Shown in pieces: positions 32,016 to 44,254 of a DNA stretch of 64,000 nt. Position numbers and translations under genes: made by a program. The stretch covers positions 18,481 through 82,480 of the forward strand of contig JAKUCV010003181.1 of assembly GCA_028386065.3 (NCBI GenBank). The letters run 5' to 3'. How positions within the stretch are numbered: the first letter of the stretch is position 1; each line of letters opens with the position of its first letter. The notes beneath the pieces were generated by a model. The model made no database searches, was not told the DNA's origin, and saw nothing but the letters and a program-made list of their open reading frames with translations. This DNA is from Turnera subulata. Taxonomy: Eukaryota; Streptophyta; Magnoliopsida; Malpighiales; Passifloraceae.

Positions 32016-33009
32016 GTGTATTTCTGGCCATATCATGCAGAGTCCATGATTGAGAAGATTAATTATTCGAAGTTTATTAATGGGATGTTGGTGGCTTCTG
32101 TGGCAAAGAGCAGGAATAGAGTTACCTCGGAAGAGGGGCACAAAATAGCTACGAAGTGGTGTGGATGGTTAGGTCCAATAGTAGGGTGGAAGAGGCATAT
32201 TCTTTTGCACAGGTGGTAGCCAAGCAAACAATGCAAAGAGAGGTCCAACCAAAAGTTCTGAACAAAGAGCAGGTGTCTTTTGAGTTTAAACCTCCTGAGG
32301 ATTGCTTGGCTAGGCTCCATTCTTATGCGTTTGGAGTTTTGAAGGAGGGTATGTCAATTTTCATTGTCTCTACTGGTTTTATTAAAATTTTCAATGCTCC
32401 CATTGAGATCAAAAGACTGGGGGGTTGTTACGTGTTGATAGTGTTTGAGTCGAGGGAGGTGATGGTGGCATGCTTGAAGCACAAGGAGGTATGGTGTAAT
32501 GACATGTTTGATCTTCTAAACGAATGGGAGCAAGTGGATGGTGCAATTCATCGTCAGTGTTGGTTGAATATCAACGGAGCACCGGCCGAAGCATGGTGTG
32601 AGTCTTTCTTTAATCATATTGCTGTCTCGTTTGGTAATTTTATTAAACTCCATAATAGCTTTGATTCAAGTAGTAGTTTGGAGCTAGCCAAAGTTCTCAT
32701 CTTGACCACATACAAGCATCCCCTCTCTCATTCCTTTAAAGTAATGATCAGTCAGAAGGCTTATGATATATCTGTGGTGAAGTCCAACCACTTGTTGGGG
32801 TGTATTTGGAAGAGGACGGGGTAGCACAAGACGATGGCAGGGTTCTGAGTTCGGCAAAAGAGTTTGTCAATGACAACAACTCAAGGTGTAATAATGAGAC
32901 CATTAATGAGAAAGATAGGGACGTGGTGGAGGGGGAGAAATCCCAAGAGTCTACAGACCCTTTTGGCATTCTCAAAATGATTAGATACATCGAAAATGAA
33001 AGGCAATAA
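32016..33009 (+). pseudogene. LINE ORF1 remnant
   Basis: The frame from 32156 (222 residues) contains the RNA-binding-like region common to plant LINE ORF1 proteins: RLGGCYVLIVFES.EVM, LLNEWEQVDG, R.CWLNINGAPAEAW. A shorter in-phase piece continues to 33009. Upstream 32016-32155 is in another frame. ORF1 lies on the plus strand, whereas the ORF2 piece that follows is on the minus strand. Confidence 0.65.
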
Positions 33010-33014
33010 TGGGG

Positions 33015-34255
33015 AATGAACAGATGTTCTCTCGCACTCTTTCGTACCTGCATCAAGGAGCTATTAGGAAAATATTTGGCTTTTATCATTCTCCCCAATA
33101 ATGAAGTATCGTCTTGAATTAAGCACCAACTCTGCTTTGCAAGCAATGCTTTATTGAAACACTGCAGATCCCTAAAACCCAAGCTTCCTTTCTTCTTTTG
33201 GCTGCACAACGCACTTCACTTGATTCAGTGTATATGCCTCTCTTCCTCCTTTTGACCCCACCAAAATCTTGAAATGAGAGCATCAATTTCCTGACATATT
33301 GACACAGGCAAAGCAAAACACTGCATGACATATGTTGGAATAGTTTGTTCAACAGCTTTGATCAACACCTCTTTTCCTGCAATGGATAACGATTTCTCCT
33401 TCCAAATTTTCAGCTTTCTGCACACCCGATACTTCACTAGAAAGAACACCTGCTTCTTTGACTTTCCAAGCACCATAGGAAGGCCAAGGTACTTAGTATG
33501 AGATTCCACTGCCTTTACTCCTAACCTTTGCTCAAGCATGATTCTGGTCTTTTGCGGTACGTTTCGGCTAAAGAATATCTCGGTCTTGTCAAAGTTGATT
33601 TTCTGTCCAGATGACTCTTCATACAAGTACAAAATCTTCCGAACGGTATCTATCTCCTGTGGAGTGGCTCTAGCAAAAAGGATGCTGTCATCTACAAAAA
33701 AGAGGTGAGAAATGGATGGGGCTCGTCTGCACACTGAGATACCATGTAACTCTCCTCGGTTCTCCACCTTAGTGATCAAATTGGATAAGCTCTCTGCACA
33801 TATCAGGAATAGATAAGGTGATAAAGGATCTCCTTGCCGGAGCCCTCGTGAAGGACAAAAGGATTCAGTAGGGACACCATTCACACGTATAGTAAAGGAG
33901 CTAGTGGTCACACAACGCATTACTAATTCCACCCAATCCTTATGAAAGCCAAGGCAAAGTAAAGATTGTTCCAAAAAATTCCATTCCACCCTATCATATG
34001 CCATGCTCATATCCAACTTTAGGGCCAAATACCCTCTCCTACCCGATGTTCTCTTTTTCATATAATTAAAAGTTTCAAACGCAACGAAAGCATTTTCAGT
34101 GATGAGACGACCAGGAAAGCACTTTGAGTGGTACTAATAATGTGTGGTAAAACTAGCTTCAGTCTATTGGCAATTGTTTTTGTAACTAACCTAAAAACTA
34201 CATTACATAAGCTAATAGGTCGAAAATGGGTAAAAGATATAGATTGTCCCTTCAC
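33015..34255 (-). pseudogene. LINE ORF2 reverse transcriptase fragment
   Basis: Minus-strand frames from 34255 down: [23 protein letters not shown] (RT start), LKLDMSMAYDRVEW (motif A), GLRQGDPLSPYLF (motif B), HLFFVDDSILFA (motif C with Val before the DD), INFDKTE, YLGLPMVLGKSKK, and then the zf-RVT-like region (GSLGFRDLQCFNKALLAKQSW) to about 33020. Breaks near 34060 and 33230. No endonuclease domain remains. It abuts MULE sequence at about 34250. Confidence 0.85.
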
Positions 34256-35554
34256 TTAAATGAAACTTAACATTGTGTCCCTTTCTGGAAAAATTCCAAC
34301 TTCATATCCCCCAACCTGTTCATAATCATACCAACGTGTCCTTTTGACCTCTTACAGCCGGTTTACCTCTAAGGACGCGACACGTGTCCAGTGGGTCCCC
34401 GCGCTTAATTCCAGCTTGGCTTTAAAGAAATCCTTTCCAAAAATTCCGAATTTATTTTCTGGAAATGAATTCCTAATTTTTCGGAAATGTGAATTTTTTT
34501 TTATTTCAGCTGAGATAGTGTGATGCGGGGCCCACCACTGTGCCTTATCCCCCACCGACAGAAGAAGCCCTGGGCGGGAATTTTGTTGCCCGAGTGACGC
34601 GACACCGTTTTGGCAAAGCGCTGTGAGCCATTCGTTCAGGAAGATTGTGGGTCCCACTGGAAATTTCAAATTTTTCTTTTTTTGAGAATAGAAGGATGGA
34701 CCACGGGGCCCGCCACTACGCTTTGTCTCCCACCGAGAGAAGGTCTGGGTGCCAAGTTTCCCGCCCAAGTGACGCGACACTATTTTGGCGAAAGCGCTGT
34801 GAGCCATTCGTTGCGGAAAATTGTGGGGCCCGGGCGATACAACCTATGGAGGGTGAAGGCATGCACACTGTGATATCCGGGTGATTTAACTTATGGGTGT
34901 GTGGGCGGGAACTTGACGATGAACAAAACATTTTCATCATTGTCGTTTGGCGTTAAACGGGGCTGCTCTCGTTGTCGTTTGGTGCTACCCATGAGTGTTT
35001 TGGGGCCTTTTTTTTCCAAAGTAGCTAGAAAGTCAGACACACAAACACAGGCGTTGAGAGGTGAAGATAACAGGTGGAAGCGAAAAGTCTACCAAATAGA
35101 GACTGAGAGCAAGAGTGGTGAACTGAGGGTCGAACTGGATCTGGGAGAGGACACAGCAGTCAGAGGCTGTGAAGTTAGGGGCTTTGGAACCCCAGTTCAT
35201 TCCACACTGCCGAGGTAATGCAATGGATTTGTTGGGTTTGTGATGGGTGTGTTGTTGTGAAAGGGACATCTGCATGCATGAAATATATTCTAATGGTACC
35301 GATACATGTATATGCAAAATTAAATTCAGGGTTGTGTCTGTATGTTGTGCGCGCTTTTCAACTGTGTTGTTTGTTGTTGTGGTGTGGACCTGCTCATGTG
35401 TTGATGCCTGTATGTTGTGGTCCTCCACATGCTTTTGGTTGTTGTTGTATGTTGTGGTCATCCACATGTTTTCGTTGTGTTTGATGTTCAACGCTGTTGG
35501 AATTTTTGTCTTCCCCCTTCTTTAACAATCTTTTAAAATGCCTTTTGTTACGCC
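34256..35554 (+). other. 5' region of mudrA-like MULE with subterminal tandem repeats
   Basis: No protein gene. Two imperfect tandem copies (34519-34655 and 34694-34830, period about 175 bp) contain GTGACGCGACAC, TTTTGGC, AGCGCTGTGAGCCATTCGTT and GTGGG(T/G)CCC. The start of the MULE and its terminal inverted repeat must lie just after the LINE at about 34250, but I could not match it to a right-hand copy. The region 35240-35480 repeats TGTATGTTGTGGTC-type strings before the first coding exon. Confidence 0.45.
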
Positions 35555-37238
35555 ATGGATGGTGAAGAATCTCCTAGGGTGGATGATGACCGTGCTAAGT
35601 TGTCGTTCTATATTAGAGGCGAGTTTGTTAGGAACCCGAAGCTCAGATATTCGATTGATACTCCGAGGGAGTGGAAGGCGGATGTGGACAAGATTTTCTA
35701 CCATGTTATTATTATAATCTGTGGAAATCTAGGTTTTAATAATGTGTCTCAGATTTTCTACCACGTGCCGAAGAAAACAAAAAGGAAGGGGAGGGCGCGT
35801 GGATATTTGCTGGATGAGGAGCTCGTTGCTGTTAATTCAGACAGGGATTTGGGCCCACTGTTTGACCTACTCAGCAAGTACAACACAACAACATTTTATA
35901 TAGAGCATGGGAAGGAGGACAACCCTGTGAATGTTGTTAGGAGGCATAATATCCCACTTCCTCCCAATTATGTTGCTGACGAGGAGGAACAATTGCAACC
36001 TCAAGTATTTAATGAAGTTGAAGAACAGATGCAACCACCTACTGAGGCCGTAAATGAAGTTTAGATCCAACCAGCTACTGATGGATTTAATGATCTACAG
36101 TTGCCACCATCTACTGAGGATGTAAACGGAGCAAATGAGTTTGGTAGTGGGGAGGAAGGTCAAATCAATGGGCGAAGTAAAGTGGCTGAGGGTTAAAATT
36201 TCATTCCAGATACTGAAATTCTATTTAAAGGTAGTGTAGGTGAAGAGAAAGTAAATGACCATGGTCATGATCCAACTGAAGTTCTTTCTAAGGAAAACCC
36301 CCCAAACCATGCTGAAGGTGTTGTCAATGATGAAGAAAATGAAGGCCATATGCGTCCTGTGAATATACAAGCTGAGTGGGAGCTAGCACATGACAACTTG
36401 GATACTGTGTGGGTTGGTGTTGATGACTTCATAGACAATGAAGATGATGAGTTGTAGGAGTATAGAGCAAAAGCTAGGGAAACTGTGGCGAGAAATATAA
36501 GAGCAAGAAGGCGTAGAAGATCCACACAAGCAGCTGCAGAAGACGGTGCAGAAGCTGATGATGAAGGTGGTGTTGCTGATGATGTAGTTCCCAGAGGTGA
36601 AGGTATTATGTAGATGTTTTTGTTTTTATTTGTTATGTATTGTGACTGACTTACTGCGCTTGTTTGTCTTGGATGCATTTATTGCTTTTATTGCTCTTAC
36701 ACTTACAGTTGTAGATGCAAGTTTGTAACCTAATCTGCATATGCATCTACGCGTTGACAGGTGAGGAAGATGTGGAAGATAACGAATCAGACCACATGCA
36801 GGTTAACAATGATGATGATATTCATGAGGAGTGTGTGGAGAATGAGGAAGAAGACGAATTAACAGCTAGGAAGGGTAAGTGGGTGGAGGAAGATTATTAG
36901 TTTTCGAATGAAGAAGGAAGTTTTCTGGACGGCGAGAACAGTGATGGGGACAATGCTCGCTGGCGGAAGAGGACTTCATACTACTTCAACCTGGCAAACA
37001 AGGTTCCCATTTAGAGGAAGGCATGATATTCAAATCTAGAGATGAAGCAAAGGCTACTTTTGAAATAGAGAGCATCCAGTTGAGAAGAGACATTAAGTGG
37101 AAGAAAATAGAAAAGTAGAGATTGAGAGCAGAATGCAAGGAGGAGGGCTGTAAGTGGTTTGTGCAAGTCAGATTTCACATGGCCAACAACTTGTGGATGC
37201 TTCGGAAAATGGAGAGGAAGCACAGTTGCAGTGGTAAC
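35555..37238 (+). pseudogene. mudrA-like MULE transposase, 5' part
   Basis: ATG at 35555 opens a frame with an N-terminal region typical of MULE proteins (FYIRGEFV, FYHVPKKTKRKGRARGYLLD, LYIEHGKE-like segment), followed by a long acidic, Glu/Asp/Asn-rich linker. In-frame stops at 36062, 36195 and 36456, and an exon boundary near 36600-36760 (GTATTATG...TTGACAG) follow. 36770-37238 encodes another acidic stretch and then the MuDR DNA-binding region (KHSCSG, cysteine-containing). The gene is cut at 37238 by the Sirevirus-like element and resumes at 51408. The target duplication GTAAC/GTAAG marks the break. Confidence 0.75.
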
Positions 37239-37520
37239 TGTTAGACTACGTTGTTCTTTTGCTAATGCCTCTTTACTTCACACAGGTTTTGATATTGACA
37301 AACCTAACATCTCAAATGACAACAATCCAAGCAAAAAGAAATCACTCAAGAAGCACAAAATAAGAAGTGAAGAAGAGCACAAGAATTGAAGAAGAACTTA
37401 GAACTCAATTGTACAAGGTTAAGACTTAAATCTTCTAAGTTATTGGCTCAAACAAAATCGACTTTCCTCATGCATCACTTTACCAATCATTTAAACATAA
37501 AAAATTTTTTTTTAGCACTA

Positions 37521-37890
37521 AACATCGATGTTCGGTACCCCAACATCGATGTTCTGATCTTCAAATTCTTTTAAAATTTGGCCGAAGCACCAAAACATCG
37601 ATGTGGGTAACCAAACATCGGTGTTCAAATGGTAAACATCGATGTTGGCTTACACAACATCGATGTTATGATGTTTGTCTTCAAATTGGTTTTTGCCGTA
37701 GCAATAAAACATTGATGTTGTCCATCTCAACATCGATGTTCATAGAAATCAGCTTTAAAAATGTTTTGGGCGAAGCTCCAAAACATCAATTTGGCTTTCC
37801 AAACATCGATGTTTTAGTGACCGTTTGCCTCAATAATTCAAATCCAACGGATAAACATCGATGTTGTGATACCCAACATCGATGTTGTGC
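37521..37890. repeat. Palindrome array 2 in 5' LTR
   Basis: Eight exact AACATCGATGTT copies and about four one- or two-base variants, almost all in pairs: starts at 37521/37542, 37594/37614, 37635/37656, 37708/37729 and on to about 37886. The longer repeated unit is about 73-75 bp and often begins GC(C/G)GAAGC.CCAAA. The array sits roughly 100-460 bp upstream of the TATA box. Confidence 0.95.
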
Positions 37891-37983
37891 CGTTAAAAGC
37901 AAAAACTCTTTTTCACCTTGCATGTTATCTTATCTAAAGGTGTTCAGAACTTGTTCCCAACGACTATATAAGTTTTTTCAGAG

Positions 37984-37993
37984 CTATAAATAG
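37984..37993 (+). promoter_or_regulatory. TATA box of Sirevirus-like 5' LTR
   Basis: CTATAAATAG within AGAGCTATAAATAGAGG, about 100 bp downstream of the palindrome array. Conserved in the 3' LTR at 50860. Confidence 0.75.
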
Positions 37994-38532
37994 AGGTGTT
38001 AAGCCTCTCTTTCTGAACAATCAACTCTTCATACATTCAAGCATACATTGATAAACATTCATACACATTTTTATGAGCTAATATCTTTGAAAATTTAGAG
38101 TTGCCTTATAGTGCTTACATTGTTGCTCAATATCCACTCTTGAGAGAGTTTTTGTTTTGAGTGTTGTATTTGATGCCATACATCGTTTGGGAGGTTAGTT
38201 CCCATTTTGTGATTCATAAGAAGAGTGTCTTCTTTCTGTGTGAAAAGTGTTGAAGTGAGGTTTCTTCAAACAAGAGTGTTGAGGTTTGTGTGACTCAAAT
38301 TCTCAAGCTGTAAACGAATTGTTAAGCTCCCGGAAGCTTAACGTAGATAGTGAAATCTTCGAGAGAGTCTCTCGGAGGACTGGACTAGCCACAAGTTGTG
38401 TGTGAACCAGGATAAAAATTTGGTGTTTCCTTTCCTTCACTGCTTTTATTCCGCACTGTTTCCTGCAAATTTTCATTTCATTCGAAAAATACTATTCACC
38501 CCCCTCTAGCGTAGTGCTTAGATTCTAACTAT

Positions 38533-38545
38533 TGGTAGCAAAGCC
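38533..38545 (+). other. Primer-binding site of Sirevirus-like element
   Basis: TGGTAGCAAAGCC right after the LTR end matches the initiator tRNA-Met primer string TGGTATCAGAGCC with two changes. Confidence 0.7.
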
Positions 38546-38585
38546 TAACTCTCTGAAAGACTTAATCGTTTAAGAGGAATTATCC

Positions 38586-40272
38586 ATGGCTTCTTCAAGC
38601 AACTTGCATGCAGGAATTGTTCAAGGATAATCTAGCACCCGTCCACCTCTTTTTGACGGCACCAACTACTCATAGTGGAAGGAGAGGATGAGAATTTTCC
38701 TCCAAGCTAACAACTTTGCTCTCTGGCTAATAATGAAGAATGGAGAACCAATTCCGACAAAGAAGGTTGGTGAAACCACTGTGACAAAGAAGGAGGCAGA
38801 GTATGATGCTGATGACATTAAGAAGATGGAAAACAATGCCATGGCTATAAACATGCTCTATTGTGCAGTCAATCCAGATGACTACCGAAAAATTTCATGC
38901 TGCACTACCGGCAAGGAGATGTGGGAAAAATTGGAAGCCACCTATGAAGGAACCGACCAAGTCCGTGAGGCCAAAATCGATTCTCTCACAGTTGAGTATG
39001 AACTCTAATGAAGGAGAACGAGGATATAGAAGATATGTTCGAACGATTCTCCAAAATCATAAATAACCTTCATGCTCTGAAGAAGGACTACTCCAATAAG
39101 GATTTGGTTCCGAAAATCCTTAGAAGTCTCACACCCGAATGGCGCTCCAAAGCTGATGCAATTTATGAGAACATGGAGTTTGCAAACACAACCTACGACG
39201 GACTCAGAGGTAACCTTCTCACTTATCAAACCACTATGCTCAAACCCTCTGTACAGGAACCAAAGAAGAAGGATATAGCACTGAAGGCCTCTACCTCCAC
39301 TACCCAAGAGTTGACCGAATTGAACTCCAGTGATGATGATCAAGAATTTGGACTTGTCATCCGAAAGTTTCATAAGTTCATAAAGAAGGAGTTTGAAAAG
39401 AAAGGCAAAAAACAATCCGGACCACCTAAATGCTATGGGTGTGGTGAACTTGGGCACATCGAACCCAAATGTCCCAAAGCACAAGAAGGTGAGAAGCCTT
39501 ACAAAAAGCAAAGGGCGTATATCTCTTGGGGAGGTGATTTCGGAGATGAATCAACTGATAGTGAAGAAGAGGAATCGGCTAACCTTTGTCTCATGGCACA
39601 AGAAGAAACATCAGAAGATGTAAGTATTTCTCTTCTTGATGAAATTTCTGATTATGATGAATTGCAAAATGGATTTGATGAGCTATATGGAGAATATGTT
39701 ATTGCTGCTAAAATTAACAAAGACTTAAAGAAGCAAATCACGATATTAGGAGAAGATGTCGAGAAATTAACTAGCGAAAAAGTAAAAATCAAAGAAGAAA
39801 ACAAGTTTTTTGGAAAAAGAAGTGCTAATAAACCGGAAAGTTCAACTAAGGAATGCTCATCTTGTCAATCTTTAAAAAATCAAGTTGAAAAACTAGAGAC
39901 TACTTTGAAGAAATTTAACACTCCTCATAAGAATCTGAATTCTATGCTAGATAACTTACAATCCACTAAGCATGGACTACGCTTCAAGAATGAACCTGAA
40001 AAGAAGAAATTTGAGCCTAAAATTAGAAAGACTAAGGCTCTAACAAAGGAAAATAAGATGGTTAGAACAAACAAGCATAGCAAACCTAGTAGTTACTATC
40101 AATAAAGGAGATTGCACAATCCAAATGTAATTTGTCATTATTGCAATAGGATCGAACATATAGCTCCTGTTTGTTTTACTAGGCATAGGCATTGGGCACA
40201 AAATGAAGCTCACTACTACTATTCCCCTAACAGTCAAAGACCCAAAAAGATCTGGGTACCAAAAACTCATTG
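38586..40272 (+). pseudogene. Sirevirus-like gag with two zinc knuckles
   Basis: ATG at 38586 (MASSSNLHAG). The gag domain follows (FDGTNYS.WKERMRIFLQ; AMAINMLYCAVNPDDYRKIS; EMWEKLEATYEGT), a frameshift near 39005, then an open frame 39008-40105 (EDIEDMFERFSKIINNLHAL; VPKILRSLTPEWRSKADAI) and the first CCHC knuckle CYGCGELGHIEPKC. A coiled-coil-like charged region follows. After a stop at 40103 a second knuckle (CHYCNRIEHIAPVC) appears at about 40135. Two early stops near 38628 and 38673 are also present. RNA-packaging role inferred from family. Confidence 0.85.
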
Positions 40273-40281
40273 ATTTATTTA

Positions 40282-42672
40282 GGGTTTTTGGTACGGATGG
40301 TACCCATATTTTATGGTTTGAGACAATCATGTACCCAAATTGTTTGTCGAGACATTTATGTACCTTGAATTTTAGCGGGCAGTTCAGTCACAGGCCTCGG
40401 GCAGGGCATGTGTTGATGTGGTTTCTGCCCGATTTTGGGCTGCTGCCCGTTGCTCAAAACGACGTCGTATAAGCATGATACGACGTAGTTTCATCGTCCA
40501 CATGGAAAGGGTGGGTCCAAACCCACTATCCCAGTGGCTACCGACCCGGTTCTCACCCGAATGAAGAGGTTCAACCAAAGAATTAAATCACCTGAAACAT
40601 CCTCTCATGTATCAATTATGAACCTTAAATTATTTTTTTTTAACCTGATAAGTTAAATAAAAAATTACACAGTTCTAATTAATCACAATTATATAATAGT
40701 ACCCTACTTTTACTCCTAAATTCTTTCCTTTAATTTTTATTTGATCTTTAAAACGTTACTTGTTTTTAGTGTAATAACGATTATAATAAAATCAAAATTA
40801 AACAAATTATTTTACTGTTTTCTATAATTTTATAAAAAATTAAGAAAATTTCAAATTAATTATTTAAAAATAGAAAACTAATAAAAAACATTAAAAATAA
40901 ATTTTACAACCTAAAATCACCGGCCACATTATTTTACAATCAATTTTACAACCAAAAAAAATATTAAAAATAAAAAACACCTCTCCCTTCCCCTCAACAC
41001 CCAACACCGACAACACCATCCCTCTCCCTCTCGCATTTTTTTTTCACTCCTTTCTCGCCAGACAACTCTCCGCCGCCCCTGTCCTAGTCGCCGCCGCCTC
41101 GTTTCCCTTCTCCATATAGCAGCCGTCGTCATTGTGATGGAAGAGGAGGCGCCGGTGGGTCTGCTACCCGTGCGTGTCTGGGGCGCGATGAGGAGAGCAC
41201 GCCGTCCCCTACTGCTCGGTAAGCCTCCGAACTTTTCTCTCTTCCTCCTCCCCTCTTCCTCCTCTATTGTTCTTCTTTTCTTGTGGTTGTCTGGGACTAA
41301 CCCAATCGGATTTTTGCCTTTGTTGTATTGTGGTGTCAGATCTGGTGGTGTCGGTGTTGGGTGTTTACTGTGGCGGGCTGTTGTGTTTCGTGTTGCGGAT
41401 TGAGCATATTTGGGGGAGGGTGGTGGTGTTTCGTGGAGGTTGGGGTTGCGGATTGAGCACATCGCCATGAGGGGCGAGATGTGGCAGCGCCTTGGGCAGA
41501 TGAGGGGAGGGTGGTGGTAGGGTTTGTTGGATTTGGAGGAGGAGAAGAAGGAGGATATGGGTTCGTTGGATTTGCAGTGAGGTACGGGATGAGTGATAGA
41601 TGACGGAAGATGAGAGGATGGAGGTCTGGAGGTGATGGTGGTGGTGGTGGTAGGGTTTGTTTGTGAATATTTTTTTTTCTTGTTTTTTATTTCTTTTTTA
41701 TGAGAATGAGTGATAAGAAAATATTAATGGAAATTATGGAGAAAACTAGGATCCTGATTATTCTGTTATGGTTATAAAAAAATATCATTTTTAATGTTTT
41801 GGAGGAGATTAAGGAGAGAAAGAAGGAGGTGTTGGGTGTGATTTGTTTGATTTTGATTTTATTATAATCATTATTACTGTAAAATAAATAACGTTTTAAA
41901 AATCTAAGAAAATTAAGGAGATAATTTATGAGAAAATTGAGGAGATAATTTAGGAGAAAATTAAAGAGATAATTTAGGAGAGGATTAAGGAGATAAGATA
42001 GGATGTGATTTGTTTAATTTTAATTTTATTATAATCATTATTGTAAAATAAATAACGTTTTAAAAATCAAAGAAAATTAAGGAGAAAAATTAGGAGTGAA
42101 AGTAGGGTACTGATGGTATGTTAATCCATTTATCTCATTATTATAATCATTATGATTATTAAATGTTGTTTTACAATTTATTTGGAATATGCATCAAAAT
42201 AAATTATTGCGAATAGGTTTTTTTTAAGAATTAAAATTTTTTGCCAAATTTTTAACAATTATATTGAAGATTATAATTTGGACTATGAACAATTTTTTTA
42301 TTTAATCTGCAAATAAAAATTTTTTTTGTCAACTAATAAAAATTTGATTTAAGGTTTATTATTAGGGATGTTTTGGGTCATTTAATTCATCGGTTGAACC
42401 TCTCGAACCGGGTGGGAACTGTTGGGATAGTGGGCTGGACACACATCTGCCACATGGACCGAAAACGACGTCGTATCATGGTTATACAACGTCGTTTTGA
42501 GCAACGGGCAGCAGCCCAAAATCGGGCAGAAACCACGTCAGCACATGCCCTGCCCGAGACCCATGATTGAACTGCCCGCTAAAATTACAGGTATATAAAT
42601 GTCTCGGCAAAAAGTTTGGGTACATGATTGTCTCAACCCATAAAATATGGGTACCATTTGTACCAAAAATCC
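40282..42672. mobile_element. MULE-type long-TIR element nested in Sirevirus-like gag-pol
   Basis: 2391 bp flanked by a perfect 9-bp duplication ATTTATTTA (40273-40281; 42673-42681), the Mutator hallmark. Ends GG(G/A)TTTTTGGTAC are the start of inverted repeats of about 300 bp or more (including TTTGAGCAACGGGCAGC and AACGACGTCGTAT). No transposase is seen. The middle (about 40980-41640) is GC-rich with a plus-strand ATG at 41134, possibly a captured gene fragment. A second, inner inverted pair (AGTACCCTACTTT.ACTCCT at about 40698 and 42090-42111) suggests another element inside. Confidence 0.85.
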
Positions 42673-43920
42673 ATTTATTTATGTAGGTATGCTTGAAGGC
42701 ATCAATTGTACTTTGGTACCTTGATAGCGGATGCTCCAAGCACATGACCGGAGAAGCATCCAAATTTCTACAAATAAGGCCATCAAATGGAGGAAACGTT
42801 GTCTTTGGAGACAACAACAAAGGAAAGATCATCGGCATTGGATCGGTTGGTAAAGATGAATCCTCTTCTATTGATAATGTTTTCCTTGTTAAAGGTCTTA
42901 AGCATAATCTCTTGAGCATAAGTCAATTGTGTGACAAGGGAAATCATGTGATTTTTAATTCTAAGTCGTGCACCGTAGAACGTCTTAGTGATAATAAGAC
43001 TATTCTACATGGTGAAAGAATTGACAATATTTATATGGTGAACTTAGAAAATTTTTCAAAATGTCTCATGAGCAAAGAGGATGATATGTGGTTATGGCAT
43101 CGTAGAATAGCTCATGTAAATATGAATCTTTAGAACAAATTAGTTTCTCAAGACTTGGTAATTGGCATTCCAAAGATTAAGTTTGAGAAGGACTCCACTT
43201 GTGATGCATGTCAAAAAGGGAAGCAAGTAGGGATTACATTCAAATAAAAAAATGTTGTTTCAACTTCTAGACCACTTCAACTCTTGCACATGGATCTTTT
43301 TGGTCCCTCACAAATCAAAAGTTTTGGTGGAAACTACTATGCTTTTGTAATTGTTGACTACTACTCTAGGTTTACTTGGTCGTTATTTCTTACACATAAA
43401 AGTGAAGCATTTAACTTTTTCAAGAGCTTTTTTAAGAAAGTCCAAAATGAAAATCACTCATCAATTGCTTGCATTAGAAGTGATCATGGAGGTGAATTTG
43501 AACATGATCATTTTTCAAATTTTTGTGATGAATATGGCACTGAGCATAATTTCTCAACCCCTCGGACACCACAACAAAATGGCATTGTTGAACGTAAGAA
43601 TCGGTGTCTTGAGGAAATGGCAAGAACTATGCTCAATGAGGCAAATATTCCCAAGTACTTCTGGGCTGATGCAGTGAGTACGGCATACTACGTATTAAAC
43701 CGAGCAATCATTAGGCCAATACTCATGAAAACACCCTATGAACTATACAAGGGAAGAAAACCTAATATTTCCCATCTTCGTATCTTTGGATGCAAATGCT
43801 TTGTTCATAATAATGGGAAAGATAGGTTGGGAAATTTGATGCAAAATCTGATGAAGGGATCTTTCTTGGTTACTCATTACGTAGCAAAGCATATAGAGTC
43901 TTCAATAAACGTACCTTAAC
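42673..43920 (+). pseudogene. Sirevirus-like protease and integrase
   Basis: 42693-43133 contains the Copia protease active site (WYLDSGCSKHMTG) and the pre-integrase domain (LWHRRIAHVNM). After stops near 43131 and 43245, 43284-43919 gives the integrase core: HMDLFGPS and IVDYYSRFTW (first Asp), IRSDHGGEFE (second Asp), TPQQNGIVERKNRC (Glu), then LNRAIIRP...TPYELYKGRKP. All three DDE residues are visible, but frameshifts near 43850 and the upstream stops prevent a full polyprotein. Confidence 0.85.
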
Positions 43921-44254
43921 TATTGAGGAATCTCCTCATGTAGTATTTGCAGAAAATGATACTCGCTTAGCGAGAAAGGATTTTTGTGATGATTTTGCAG
44001 ATATTATGGAGAAGACTTCGTTGGACGATGAAGAAGAAGATCAAGACAACTCATCAAAAGACATTCCTGCAGAATCAACTTCTCAACCAGAAGCAGCAAA
44101 TGAAGAGGAAAATACGCAAGATACAACGGATGATATCAACCAAAAACTGCCTAGAGATTGGCGAGAATCCAAAAGCCATCCCCTTGACTAGGTAATCGGT
44201 GATATCAACCGTGGAGTAAGTACTCGAAACTCTCGTAGAGACACAGTAGGTCAC

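Larger units (their letters stand above)
37239..38530 (+). repeat. 5' LTR of Sirevirus-like element
   Basis: 1292 bp, TGTTAGACTACG to GATTCTAAC(T). The last base is T where the 3' LTR has A, a point mutation of the terminal CA. The U3 part holds palindrome array 2; the TATA box CTATAAATAG is at 37984-37993. Confidence 0.9.

Noticed and set aside
35218..35525. Cys-rich ORFs before the MULE transposase
   Set aside because: Arise from TGTTGTGG-type repeats in the presumed 5' untranslated region; no domain and several overlapping frames.
37521..37890. CRISPR-like repeat/spacer array
   Set aside because: The repeat is a 12-bp palindrome with 8-9 bp spacers, lies in a plant LTR, is duplicated in both LTRs and has no cas genes.
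41134..41470. Plus-strand ORFs in the nested MULE core
   Set aside because: Short, GC-rich, no recognisable domain; kept only as a possible captured fragment, not called as a gene.
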